Shown: positions 21,850 to 32,574 of the stretch, piece by piece
Position numbering within the stretch: position 1 is the stretch's first letter
Layout: the number at the start of each line of letters is the position of its first letter
Assembly (NCBI GenBank): GCA_947471745.1
Contig: CANJKZ010000724.1
Span: 1,178,001 to 1,242,000, forward strand
DNA: 64,000 nucleotides
Direction of reading: 5' to 3'
From: Closterium sp. Naga37s-1
Lineage: Eukaryota; Streptophyta; Zygnematophyceae; Desmidiales; Closteriaceae
Program-made: the position numbers and the translations under genes
The notes under the pieces: generated by a model
Databases searched by the model: none
What the model saw: only the letters and a program-made list of their open reading frames with translations
What the model was told of the DNA's origin: nothing

Positions 21850-23330
21850 TCGGTGGGGGTAGCGGGCGTAGTAGGACACAGACTCGTCAAAGCGGACGTC
21901 ACGGGAGTCAAGGAATCGTTGGAGGGGCGGGTGGTAAAACTCAAAGTCAGAGGACTCCACCGGGAAACCAAGGAAGACATAGGGGAGGGAGCGAGCCGAG
22001 AGCTTGTCCGCAGAGGTATCGCAGACATGCGCAAAGCAACCCCAGACACGGAACCCCGACGCAACACCAGGGGACCCGGTCCAAAGACTGGTCGGTTAAG
22101 CCTCTGGCCGTGAGACATGAGGCCAGAGGTTCAGCTGGTGGGCGGCGTAGCGAACCACGTAGGGCTGCACAAAATGGGGCGCACGGGCGTGGATCATGGA
22201 GGTGTGGGCGATCTCCATGACCAAGCCAATGCAGCGCGCAGCAACCCAATTTTGTTGTGGGGACTCCGAAAGCGTCCAGGACCGAGTAATGCCCTGCTCG
22301 CTACAGAACCCGGGAAGCACGTCGGAACGAAACTCACCCCCACGGTCGGAGTGGAGACGCAGGACACAGCTACCACGCGTGGCACTAGTGGCCAGCAACC
22401 ACCGAGCGGTCAAGTCGGACTTCTTCCGCAGGGGGAACAAGGTGGTGTAGCGAGAGAAGTCGTCAGCGACCACTAGAACGAAGCTCTCCTTTCCATGCCC
22501 AAGGCGAGGGGCAGGGCCCCAGACGTCCAAGTGAAGAGTCTGGAAGGGCGCGGTGGTCGGGCGATGGGAAGAGGAGTGAGGAGTGGCGCGCAGCCTACCC
22601 TCGATGCATGGAGTGCACGGCGGCGCAGGCGAAGGAGGGAGCGACGCAAACACGCGCGGGAGACATGAGACAAGACGCTGGCTATACATGCTACGGAGGC
22701 GTGGGAGTGACTGGTGACCAAGACGGTGGTGCCACAGGACTGTCGAGTGGGAGAGCGACTGACAGGGCACGACGCAGCAACCTGACTAGACGAAGATACC
22801 TGACCAGACGGAGCTACTTGGGGAGAAGCGGTGTGCAGGGTGAAGAGACATGAGCGAGGCTCACGGCGAAACGTGGCCAGAGTAGTCCCAGTAGCACCGT
22901 CCAAGCAGGTCGCAACATGCTCGTGTGGCGGAAACCAGGTGCCGACACCGAGGTCCTGAAGGGGTCCCACACCCACCAAGTTCCTGGAGAGCGAGGGAAT
23001 GTGGAGATCAGTGAGGACACCAGAGGGGGCAGCCGAGCACTTGAGGGTGGTAGAGCTGCGGGCCACTGCTGGTCCTGAAGTAGGATCAGCCAGGGCAACC
23101 GGAACCGGAGCAGGTAGCGGTGTGACAGTCGTGTGGTCGCGGAAGAAACACTGAGACTCGCCAGAGTCCTGCGTGAAGGAGAGCGACGCGTCAGCTACAG
23201 GTACACTTGGGCTAGTAGCTACACAAGCATCTAGACTAGAAGCACAATCACCTACACTAGCAACATGCAAGGATCCTAGTACGAACACGTGAGCAAACAG
23301 ATCCAGCAGCACTATAGTCAACGTCAGCAT
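21850..23330 (-). pseudogene. Element K protease and integrase remnant
   Basis: Protease stretch LSFTQDSGESQCFFRDHTTV near 23130-23190, then SLSRNLVGVGPLQDLGV. Integrase begins with VLWHHRLGHQSLPRLRSM near 22680-22740, followed by FVLVVADDFSRYTTLFPLRK, LRLHSDRGGEFRSD and ARCIGLVMEIAHTSM, and ends with SRDVRFDESVSYYARYPHRG near 21870. Overall order and wording match element 1. Part of a broken element. Confidence 0.87.
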
Positions 23331-23366
23331 ACATCAAAGAATCAGATCGCAAAGCGTCAAGCAACT

Positions 23367-24755
23367 CTACTGCAGACATATCAAACAACGCCAGGCCAAG
23401 GGAGCGAGCCAGCGGGGCCCAGACCGGAACAGGGCCAAAGCCGTACTGAGTACGGAGACAGTCCGTGAGCTGCGCGAAGCACTGACCCGGAGGGTGAAGA
23501 CGGCCACAGGGCTGACCCTGACGAGTGCCCGTCTGAACAACGTACGGGCAGGGAGGAGGAGTGACACCACGTCCAGCGCTCCTTGGCCCACCAGGTCCCC
23601 ACTACTGAGACTGTTGCTGCACCTGCCGCTGAACCTGCTGATGCGGCTGTCCCTGCTGCTGCTGCTGTCCCAGCTGTGGATGTTACTGCTGGGACTGTTG
23701 CCGATGCTGTGCTGCGTACCAAGCCACTGCCCCAGCACCTCCTCTCGTCGGACCCGCAAGCCCAGTACCACCTCCAGCGCCGCCTCCACTAGGAGCACTA
23801 GGACCGCCACGACCACCTCCACCACCACCACCGCCACCACCTCCACCACCACCGCCGCCACAACCTCCGCCACCACCACTGCCACCACCCTCCCCCCCTC
23901 TCTTACCTCCCTTCCCCTATTTCTGTCCACCACCGACAGAAACAGCTGCAGTCTCCTCAGAACTAGACAACTCAGCAGTGGCAAGAAGAGTAGTGAACGT
24001 GGGAAACTGGGTTGCAGCGCACCCGTCAAAGAGACGGGGAGGCACTGCAGTAGTGGCAGCAGCAACAGCGAGGAAGTTGCTCTCGATCTTAGTGAGGGTG
24101 GACTCAAGAAGATCGATAGTGAGCTCAGTGATGTGCTTGAGGAGAAGCACATCGCGGGCAGAGGAGAGGCGGTCAGGGAGGCGGGCGACTAACCAGTGGA
24201 GGGTGAGCCACATAGGTGGTGGGGAAAGTTGAGTTGTTCCTCAGTGCAGGCGGCACGAAAGCTAGTGTCACGAGAGCGGAGGTGGGTGACCAGATCCGAG
24301 ACAGTCTCAAACGAGCCCAAGTCAGGGAGCACAAAGTGCATGGGGAGGCGGCTGAGGGAGGCAGAGGTAGGGGTGGAGTAACGAGCAACAATAGCGTCGT
24401 ACATGACCTTTGCCGAATTGCACTGGGAGAAGTGGACGGTCTCGGTCGGCGGGAGAAGGTCGGTCAGGGCGTTGAAGGCAGCGCCGTCGCGAGACTCCCA
24501 GGCGACACGCGCCAATAACAGTCTATCGTAATCGGTCTGCCGAGTAGTAGTGGGAGCAGGGTCAGTAGGCAGAGGACTAGGGGATGGAGGGGCCTGAAGA
24601 GCACCGGACGCGTGAGCATAGAGGTGGGCGCCATCCTGACGCAGACTCGTAAGGTGGCGGTGCGCCTGGGTAAGCCACGTGCTAAACTCGATCAGACGAC
24701 CCTCAGCATCGAAGCGTAACACTCGTGAGGACGCCATAGTAATAGTTAGGAGCAA
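23367..24755 (-). pseudogene. Element K Gag remnant
   Basis: Copia-type Gag starting near 24737 with MASSRVLRFDAEGRLIEFSTW, followed by LTQAHRHLTSLRQDGAHLYA, RVAWESRDGAAFNALTDLLP and VHFSQCNSAKVMYDAIVARY, a helical Gag core of the UBN2 type. Downstream is a Gly-rich segment (the CCACCACCACC tract at about 23810-23900 on the plus strand) and a region that runs to the protease. Part of a broken element. Confidence 0.82.
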
Positions 24756-24947
24756 GTGGAGGCAGTAGCGGCCGAAGCGAACGAAGCGAGGAATGCTAGG
24801 TTAGTAACGATCGGAACGAGGAGCAAACAAGGCGGGTACCGAACAACGGTAGGGGGATTAGGCTAGGAGCATTAGGCTTAACGAGGCACGAACTTAAGCT
24901 GCGCCAGGGGAGTTGACTGCGGCTGCCAGCCGCCACTAGGAACACCT
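24756..24947. other. Short gap between element K and LINE tail
   Basis: GC-rich sequence with GCGAACGAAGCGAGG and TAGGCTTAACGAGGCACG words. It may be the untranslated leader of element K. No LTR end, primer site or coding region was recognised. Confidence 0.4.
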
Positions 24948-25775
24948 ATGGCCGGTGAGGCTCACGCTCTAGAGATTAGCGTCGCGGACCCGCTATCGCT
25001 GTCTCCATCTCTTCTAGGGCAGTGCGGGCGTTATATAGGTATGGCGGCAAGGGAGTGGGAGCGTCGCAAAACGAGCGATTACGCGCCTCTGCTTGCTCGC
25101 AACCGGGGCGTGCAGTTCACCCCTTTGATAGTAGAGACGTGGGGGTGTCTCGGCGGTCGTTTCCGGCGGTGGCTTCGTCAGCAGGGGGACGCGCACGTGG
25201 GGCTAGCTGTGTCACGGGGGGCTTGTCGGGAGGATGACACTTCGTTTTCGGCTTACCTTTTGGGGTCTCTGAAGGCGCTCATCGGGGTGGCGTTACAACG
25301 GGCGCAAGCTCGTGTCATCCTGCTTCGGGCGGCGTCTTCCATGGGGGGATGAATGTAGATTTGGTGGACCGGGAGAGGGACGACGTCGAGGTGGAGGGCG
25401 GGGCTCTTTGGGTGGAGGCCCCATACATGGTGGTTGCACAGATGTGATTGAGGGGGGGTGAAATGGGGTGCGGGATGGGGTGTCTTGATGGGGTGTCTTG
25501 ACTAGGTTTTTTGTTTGGGTATCTTGATGGGGTTTTTTATGTGTGTTGCTTTTTGGATTTTTTTACAGTTTTACTTTCCTTCTCCCTTTCCTTCTCCCTT
25601 TCCTTCTCCCTTTCCTTCTCCCTTTCCTTCTCCATTTCCCTTCTCCTTCATTTATGTCTCTCTTTCCCTTTTTCCTCTTTCTATCTAAATTCTGCAAGCT
25701 GTTTATTGGATGGCTCGCTAAGGAATACTTTCGTATATTTCTCCAACCGTAAAAACAAGAAAAAAAAAAATCAGA
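24948..25775 (+). mobile_element. LINE retrotransposon 3' end (C-terminal ORF part, 3' UTR, A-rich end)
   Basis: A plus-strand frame ends at 25352. From about residue 35 it reads RRKTSDYAPLLARNRGVQF, TPLIVETWGCLGGRFRRWL, then LGSLKALIGVALQRAQARVI. This resembles the segment after the RT of plant and algal LINE ORF2 proteins (pattern FxPLxxETxGRxG...LxVALxRGNAR), recalled from family knowledge. About 400 bp of G/T-rich 3' UTR follows, with repeated GGGGTGTCTTGATG, then a pyrimidine repeat and an A-rich end (25750-25775). Only the C-terminus is present, as in a typical 5'-truncated LINE. The start codon at 24948 is arbitrary, because the frame has no LINE similarity before about 25040. RT itself is absent. 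Confidence 0.6.
25568..25645. repeat. 12-bp pyrimidine repeat (CTTTCCTTCTCC)n
   Basis: About six tandem copies of CTTTCCTTCTCC on the plus strand within the presumed LINE 3' UTR. One strand is pure pyrimidine and the other pure purine, so triplex (H-DNA) formation is possible (inference). Confidence 0.93.
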
Positions 25776-26039
25776 GATAACTTGAAAAGGCAATTCTGCA
25801 ACTGCAGTGTATCTCTCGCTATGGGTATGAACGCGAAAATCAAGAGTACACAATACAAGCAAGCGGATATGCGAGGACCCCTACCGCTGCAATCATGCCA
25901 TGAAATGACGACTGCAAGTGCACTTTACAACTGGTCACCTTCACCAAGAACTTCACGACAGAGAACGAAAGAAAGCTTGTCCTACTAACTGCATCGCAAA
26001 AAATCGGGCTTTGTTTTCGGCTGTTTAGGGTGATCGAGG

Positions 26040-26910
26040 ACCCCCGGTATTGCTGTGCCTCCAGGAACGAAGCCCATTGTCAGTTCTCTCTCCAGGGCTG
26101 TTGGTTCTCCCCACTCCCCACTCTCCTGTCGTTCACCATTTCCGGGCCCGGCACCTCTTCTTTCATATGGAATGCGTGCGAACCCGCGTGGGCCACCAGC
26201 GTCGGCCATGCCTGCTTGGGTACTCCCCTCACATTGCAGGGGTCGTACGCCAGATGATCCAGTATGTCTCCAGTATGTCTCCAGTCTGGCGCCTCTTCCC
26301 GGTCTGGCTCCAGTATGTCTCTCACCAGCCGCGCCCGTTCCAACTTGGAGAGTTCCAACCTCAACTGCCTTTCTGAGATCCCATTTTGCCAGTAGTACCT
26401 ATCCCGGTGAGCCCTTTATCCTGCTTGGGTCGTGTCCATCGCAACTCCTGCCCCGAACATCGTAGTCACGCGTAAGTAGGCCGCCCGCACTGGCTCTCTG
26501 GGATCTGACGCGAAGTCTGGGTTTTCCAGCAGGTACAGATACTCCCCCTGCTGGTAGACCAGTTGCATGATGCGCAGCATGTGCTTGAACAGCGCCATCC
26601 GACCGTCCTCCATACACAGTCCGTGTCCTGCCCAGGACACTTCCTGGCACTCCCACCCCGCGATCAGCACGTCAACCCTTGGTCACCTCCTTGACGTCCT
26701 GCACCATCCCGTCCCAATTGCCCTCCGTGGCGCCATCCAGGATCTGCCCCGGGTAATTATGCTTCAGGATCTCCACATGATGTTGCACCATCATTCTCAT
26801 TTTCTGGTTCGGCTCCACGTATGTCCACTTCTCCATCACCCATCCCGCTTTGAGTGCGACCGCTAGCCCCGTTCCAAGTCCCCCGAATAGGTCCAACATC
26901 CGGATGGGCT
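26040..26910 (-). pseudogene. C5 cytosine DNA methyltransferase-like domain in element L
   Basis: The minus strand shows, in the right order: motif I (RMLDLFGGLGTGLAVALKAG, near 26850-26905) followed by an acidic YVEPNQ; motif IV with a Cys (AGWECQEVSWAGHG, near 26625-26665) and GMEDGRMALF-like sequence; motif VI (YLLENPDF, near 26512-26538); and a motif IX/X-like stretch (ALERELTMGFVPGGTAIPG, near 26045-26105). The GTGLAV and WECQ wording resembles DNMT3-type enzymes more than DNMT1 or CMT (inference by eye). The domain follows the retropepsin in the same open stretch, which ties it to the retroelement rather than to a host gene. The copy is broken. Confidence 0.78.
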
Positions 26911-27269
26911 TCTGCAGGATTCTCTTATCGAGGACTTCTCCTGGAATGACTTCTTTCCTCTCTGGCCATACTTCCCGGTCCTTCCGCTGCCGGAGCTCCT
27001 CCTCTGCCTCATACCAGCTAATTTCTCCCAGCTGATCCTCCAGGTCCACCATCCGTACATGATATGCGGCTTTGGGCTCATGATGCACGAAGCGCACCGG
27101 CAACGTCCCTCTCGGCCCCCGCAGTATCCAGAATTGCGGCCGATACACCATTTTCTCCTGCCACGTCCAAATCGTGGCTCCCATCGCGTATAGCAGCCAC
27201 ATGCTCATCAGCAGGTCGTAGTCCTCAGATTCCGTCACTCCGCACAGCAGCTTCACCTTGCACTCATCC

Positions 27270-29090
27270 TTCTCTCCAGACTTCAGCACGATTTCCACCG
27301 GGCGGCGAGTGCACGGGATCCATTTGGGCTCTCCCCCTTCGGCCGTCATCACCGAACCCCCTTTTTCTCAGGCGCCTTTCTTCCTGCAGCGACATTTGCT
27401 TGGCGACCCCTTTCCCAATGAGCACGTTGTGTGCCCCCGTGTCTATTATCGCAAGGTATATGGGGATGCCTCCCACCGCGATCGAGCCTTTTGCTGCCGC
27501 TAGCACCGTGGACTAGCATACCATTCTTTCCTGCCGATATGCGGAGTCCTCGAATTCGGGGCCTTCAGCACATCTCTGCTCTCGCACCCATGGGTTGCCG
27601 GGCATCCTGGCTCGTAGCGTCCCATCGCCCCTTCGGCGTGCCGCCTCGCGCCCCGCCCCCAGCCTTGCCATTAACGCGAACAAAGCTTGGCCCTGCGTCT
27701 CCTCATCTTCTTCTGCTCCCGCGTATAGCACCTCCGTTACTCTTTCTTCTCCGCCCGTCTCCTCCAACTGTTCTTGCAGCCTCTGCATTTCTTCCTCGAT
27801 TTCTCCCCTGCTTTTGGCCTTCCCCTTCGGTGGCCGCTTTGCGTAGCAATCGGCTTCCTTGTGCCCCTTCCTTCTGCAGTTCTTGCACGCCGGACTTTTA
27901 GGGCACTCTCTCCTCAGGTGCCCAGTCTCTCCACAGGTGTTGCAGTGGGGAGCATGAGTACAGTCGCGCTGGATGTGCCCGGTTTGTCCGCACCGATGAC
28001 AGCACCTGCGCTCAGCCACTCCTCCCTCTTCTCGCCTTCCGGTGTCCACTTGCGTGCTGGCTGTCCACACCCCATGCCTGCGATCGCTGCTCCTCGTCTC
28101 AGCCTTCTCCAGCTCGTATAGTTTCAGCCCGGTCTCGTAGCGGCACGCCAGCTTGTACACCTCTTGCAGCGTTGCCTTCCACCCCATCTCAAACACCTTG
28201 CTACGGAGCTCCTTCACCATGCTCTGATCCAGACTGGTCAGGAACTTGCTGATCAACCGGCGCTCCTCCGTGCACTACATGTCCAGCACGAGCTCCTTCA
28301 GGCGCCCGTAGTAGTCCAGCAATGATTCATTGGAGTTCTTTCCGGCTCCTTCAGGCTCCTACGGAGTTCTTTCCGGCTCGAAGTGCGCAAACTCATGTAT
28401 CTTCTCGGGCGTCTGCACCGGGAACTGCCGTTTCAGGTTCTCCAAGAACTCCTCGACGATCTCCCGGCTCCTGCCCCCTTGGCTCCGATACTTGCTCAGG
28501 AGATCGTCCATCGTGATCCTGTAGTACATTTCCGCCTCGCTCGCCAAGGTGTTGGAGAGACATCGGAATAATTCCTCCGCTTCCAAACCGTCACGCGCCC
28601 ATCGGTACCGGATGTTGTCAATCTGCATGAGATAGTTCCGGAGCTCGGCGACCATCCCTGTCTGCCCGACGAATCTCTCTGTGGCCTTAATCTCAGGCAG
28701 ATTCGTATAGTGCCACTTGACCGTCGGCCTCTTGGGTGCGTTCAGTCCCCTCTTATCCCGAGCGTCATCCAAATCCACCCTCGCATCCTTCAGGTTCCGT
28801 CCATCGCCTTCGGTCAGCCGACCCTATCCTTTGCAGGCGCCCGCTTTCCGCTCCTTCTGGACGAATTCCCGCCTCTTCCGCCGATGAAGCTAGCAGGTCC
28901 CCGTGACTGCGTCTTCTCGGCGGAGCTCGATACACCTCGCTATTCTCGGTATCCATCCCGATCGTCGTTCTCCCTATGCCTGGCCCTTCAAGGGCCACTC
29001 CCCGCGACATCTCGTCCGACGTCGCGCTACCCCCTTTCACTGCTGGCAGGTATTTCCGACCGGATCTCAGGTGAATATTGCCGCACATCT
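27270..29090 (-). pseudogene. Element L Gag and protease remnant
   Basis: Gag core reads LPEIKATERFVGQTGMVAEL and YYRITMDDLLSKYRSQGG, a retrotransposon Gag helical domain. The nucleocapsid has three consecutive zinc knuckles of CX2CX4HX4C form: CHRCGQTGHIQRDC, CNTCGETGHLRREC and CKNCRRKGHKEADC. These are followed by an acidic Glu-rich spacer and a retropepsin (GGIPIYLAIIDTGAHNVLIG) with its flap-distal part YDLLMSMWLLYAMGATIW. Three knuckles are unusual for plant gypsy elements, which mostly have one. Part of a broken element. Confidence 0.82.
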
Positions 29091-29603
29091 TGTTTGTTTG
29101 TAAAAAAATCGTCTGATCTAATGAGAGGCTTCTCCACTCTTGCTAGCTGTGCTAGGGAAATAGCTCATGCCAATCCAGTATTATGAGAAAACAAACAAAC
29201 AAGCAACAAGAATAGGCAAACTAGTACGCCATGTACAAGCACGATTAACGCTAGCAACCTAGATCTCTTGTGAGGGCATGGTGTTGGGCCGAGACCTGCA
29301 CACACGCCAGACAAACAAGCAAGCAACATCCGACATGCACTCAATCTGCACCACATGATTCAGCCCACCTATGTACAGGATGATCCCCACTGTTCCTGCC
29401 CAGGGCCCCCTTCTCCCTGCCGCTCTTCACATCCCTGACCACAATCCGTCCGTGAAACCCTAGTTACCAAATGCCATCACTGTACCCGCGGTACGCCTGC
29501 ATGGTTGATTGCCCAACCTCCTGCTACATCCTCGCTGTAAGCCATAGTTGTCCGCTCCAGCTCATTACCATTGCTTCGCTATTCCCCTCTCTGGTACCAA
29601 TAG

Positions 29604-30700
29604 TTGATATCTACACCACCAGTTCTCCAAGTCGCTCGTAAGGCAAACTCCACTCTGAGTTACGTGCGACAAACCGCGCGCGTACCCCGCGCAACGCGCA
29701 TTTTCTTGCGACTCTTAGGGGCGACCTCAACGACTTTCGGGGTAGACTCCTCCTGCCCTTTTCCAGGGCGCTTGCTGCGGGTGTCTATGTGCTAAGACCA
29801 CCCGGACGCTGGTGATTGTTGCGCGGAAGGTGGGTAGGTAGCCTAAAAGGACAGGCGTCCTTGAAGTAAGACACAGACGATGAGTACAACGGCAGCGGAG
29901 GGTGTACTTGGGAGGGCGCCAACTTTGGGAGGTCGACCTGGTGAGGTCGACCTGGAAGGATGCCGACTTGGTGCAGTCGGCAAACAGCAGGTCTGGTCGA
30001 CCAGAAGTGGTCGACCTGCCAGGTAGCCGACTTGGCGAAGTCGGCTGGGAGGTCGTCGACTTGGGAGTTCGACGAGCATGTACAACAGTTGGTCGACTTC
30101 TACCGAGGAAGTCGACGTCGACCTGATGGTGTCCCGGTCGACCAAGTAACCAGGGCGACGAGGTTCTGCGGGACACGCGACAGTCGCCCAGGTGGTTCTG
30201 GCGAAGGCGACCTCGGGAGTGGTATCCGGAGGTCGACGTGGCTGATCAGGCGCAGTCAGTGGCACGTGGTCGACTTGGCGTCTGCGCTGTGCACGTGACG
30301 GGGCACAGCACGCCAACCAACTGCGAGCACCTGCGAAGTAGGTGCACTGCTGTCATGTGGGTGCAACGCTGTGCAGCCGCCTTGCTGCAGCGTTGGCACG
30401 CCGTCGACTTGCACCGTTGGCAAGTCGCCACTTTGCGCTGCTGGAACGCGGCCGACTTTTCAGTGCTGGAACGCGGTCGACCATGCTACGCTGTAGGTCG
30501 ACCTGCTTGCATGCTAGGCAGACTTGCTCCCGATGTAGTCAACTTTGCCAATGTTGTTGCCATCAATATTCTGAACTTTCTCTAGTCAAACTCTTGCTGT
30601 TTTGCCCCGTAAACACGCAAGTGCCAGAGAACGCTAAGGAACGCTACGATCACCCACACAACCGTGCCTTCCCCATAGTCTAGCTCCCGTTAGAGTTTAT
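29604..30700. repeat. LTR-like GTCGAC-rich block
   Basis: Non-coding block next to the primer site of element L, so part of it may be that element's 5' LTR. From about 29930 to 30500 it contains some 14 GTCGAC palindromes, mostly as GGTCGACCTGG or GTCGACTTGG. Phrases such as GCACCTGCGAAGTAGGTGCA and CTGCAGCGTTGGCAC resemble the LTR of family-2 element G in style but not closely. Boundaries cannot be set. No gene seen. Confidence 0.5.
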
Positions 30701-30704
30701 CTCT

Positions 30705-31515
30705 GCACACACCTCAGAGATTGGTGCAGCACGTAGGTCGTCAAGCAGGTCCTTGCGCGGCGTCATCGTCCACGCAGCGCCCGTGTCCAACACCCAAAAG
30801 TCCAGGGGGTACAGCTCTGCTCCAACCTTGGCAGAACTGTCTCCTTGCTCCCCCTTGTCTCGAACATGGAAGAATTGGCTTGCGTCGCGCTTCTTTTTCT
30901 TCTCAGCACCGCCTTTGCCTTTCGGGTTGTTGTCAGATGAATCTGCTACCATGTTCGCGCCGCTTTTCTGGTTGCTCCGCGCGCCGCCATCCTGATGGTG
31001 ATTCTGGGGGGTCCATCCTTCGGGTTTTTATAACACAAGAACCAGGAATGCCCCTCCTTCTCACAATACCTACCGATCCCTTTTATTTTGCCACCAGCAC
31101 CTAATCTGCCCCCACGTCCAGTTTTCCCACCGCGACCCCAACCAGTACCTCCATGTTTGGTCGTTGGAGTCGTCGTCCTTCTTTGCACCGCCTCCAGCAC
31201 CACCGAAGCCACGTCCTCTGCCACGTCGGCTTCCTTTCATCCCATAGCCGCTTCTGCCGTCGTCTCCACCCCTCAGTTGGCAGCGACGGAAGTCCTCCTC
31301 CATAATCTTCGTCCGCACCCACTCGAGCGTCCACAAGCTCTGGTCCACTCGTGAATTGAAGCCACGATTCCGGCAGCAGCGAGAGCATCTTCAAACACTT
31401 GGTCTGCTCCCGGTAGGTAATTCCGGCGGTCGCCAACTTCGCGTAGAGGTCACGCATCTTGTCCAAGACAGTCTGCACTGGCTCTCCCTCGCTCAAGCGC
31501 AGCACGGACAGCTCC
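30705..31515 (-). mobile_element. Fragment M: family-1 copia Gag-protease piece
   Basis: A minus-strand block that matches element A from late Gag through the zinc-knuckle region to protease. Its protease part reads FWVLDTGAAWTMTPRKDLL (near 30740-30800) and its Gag part SVLRLSEGEPVQTVLDKMRD (near 31440-31500). No LTR is attached; satellite units follow on the right. A broken, end-truncated relic. Confidence 0.85.
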
Positions 31516-31590
31516 CTACTCATATGGATTGTACAATGAATAAGTGAGTCACTTACCCATATGGTTGGTACAATAAGTAAGTGCGTCACT
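31516..31590. repeat. 37-bp satellite scrap
   Basis: Two units of the 37-bp satellite (GTCACTTACCCATATGGTTGGTACAATAAG) between fragment M and the 5' LTR of element E. It suggests E landed in satellite DNA, as element I did. Confidence 0.9.
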
Positions 31591-31955
31591 TGTTGGGTGC
31601 ATATTCACTTTGCACGACATCTTGCCGTCTGTTTGTACGAGTACGCGTTTGCGAATGCATTGGCATATGAATGGAATGTTCGTGCATTTCTTTGCTTTCG
31701 CAATTTTCGCTTGAAACATTTGCAGGTACTCGCGCAATGTGGGCTTCAGCAGAACATTGTACGCGCTATGAACAGTGCAAGCAGAAAGGACGAGCTCGCA
31801 AAAGAACCCAAGATCGAAGCTTTGCAGTTCGGTTGATTTGAATGCGCAGATTCAGTGATATCCAACTCGAAATTGTACTGTTTTGTTTGCCTAACTATGG
31901 TGTAGCAGGGCAGGCAATATTGGGGTACAGTTAGGTGAAGCTTGGATGTTGTTTG
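31591..31955 (+). repeat. 5' LTR of element E, left part
   Basis: TGTTGGGTGCATATTCACTTTGCAC opens a family-1 LTR that proceeds normally until GATGTTGTTTG, where element G begins. The rest of the LTR lies at 38738-39415. The five bases GTTTG occur on both sides of G. Confidence 0.92.
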
Positions 31956-32574
31956 TGCAGAGAGTCACTACACAACGAGAGTGGACTACGGTGGAGGGCA
32001 CGGGGTTGTGGGAGTGATCGTAGCTGGTGCTAACGTTTTTACTTCTTGCTTGTGTTCACAAAGAAGTTTGGCAAGAATTCCACTAAGGAAGTTGAAAGAA
32101 CAACTTGCATTGAAAAGTTGATAGTACAATTGAGGCATGCAGAACAAAAAGGACTAGAATGGCCTGCAATACCTAGCAAGGGCGAAATCTGCCAGTGCAG
32201 CAGAAGAGCGGCTTGCCAACGCTGCAGCAGAGTAGTCTGCCAGCGTTGCACTGTGCGCGGTCTGCCAGCACTGCAGTCGCAGGTTGTCTATCTGCGCAGA
32301 TGTGCGCACCTACCAAGTAGGTGCAGGTTGGCGGTTTCACCGTCAGGCACATTGCGCAGGTGCCAGGTAGAAAACGTGTCGTCGGTTTCGCCAGGTGCGC
32401 ACCGTTGACCACGTGATGCCGTTCCGCAGGTAGAACTTCGCCAAAACCTCCTGGGCGAAAGTTCGCACGCCTCCGCAGAGTTTCGCGCAACTCTGCAACT
32501 TTGGTCGATCAGCTCGACATCGCTCGGTCGAGATCGGCTGCGCCCAAGCGAGGGCGGGGCCTTTCTCTTCGACA
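31956..32574 (-). repeat. 3' LTR of element G
   Basis: On the minus strand it begins TGTCGAAGAGAAAGGCCCCG and ends GTGACTCTCTGCA. It is 619 bp against 873 bp in the other LTR. The difference lies mainly in a block of short TCGACCAGAG-like repeats found only in the right copy. Aligned parts look a few percent diverged. Confidence 0.92.

Larger units (their letters stand above)
18720..24755 (-). mobile_element. Element K: family-3 Ty1/copia retrotransposon, broken
   Basis: The most complete family-3 copy. From the right on the minus strand: Gag (about 23370-24755), protease (about 22800-23330), integrase (about 21850-22770), a repeat-rich linker (about 20830-21600), RT (about 19750-20660), RNase H (about 18970-19620) and a 3' untranslated tail (about 18720-18960) that resembles 430-720 of element 1 (ACACAGTCTAAGCACAAGCAAG, GGCCACAAGGCCAG). 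No LTR could be delimited at either end. Several breaks. It shows that family 3 once had a full Gag, unlike elements 1 and 2 here. Confidence 0.88.
25985..29600 (-). mobile_element. Element L: gypsy-like LTR element carrying a DNA methyltransferase domain, broken and truncated
   Basis: Minus-strand fossil. From the right: a primer-binding site (near 29588-29598, TGGTACCAGAG), an untranslated leader, a Gag N-terminus with LRSGRKYLPAVK (near 29060), a Gag core (about 28360-28780), a nucleocapsid part with three CCHC knuckles (27860-28040), a retropepsin with IIDTGAHNVLI (about 27430-27470), the retropepsin C-terminal part continuous with a linker, and a C5 methyltransferase-like domain (about 26040-26910). 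No RT, RNase H or integrase follows; the LINE tail lies next on the left. Family placement as Ty3/gypsy-like rests on Gag and protease style and is tentative. Several breaks. Confidence 0.75.

Noticed and set aside
23494-24192. Ser/Thr-rich 232-codon plus-strand frame
   Set aside because: Antisense to the Gag of element K; its Thr runs come from the CCACCACCACC tract that reads as glycine on the coding strand.
25985-27352. Reading the methyltransferase as a host or bacterial gene
   Set aside because: The frame that carries motif I begins with a retropepsin C-terminal part and follows Gag with zinc knuckles, so it belongs to the retroelement.
29588-29598. tRNA gene at the primer-like site
   Set aside because: Only the 3' complement is present; no cloverleaf can be drawn from the flanks.
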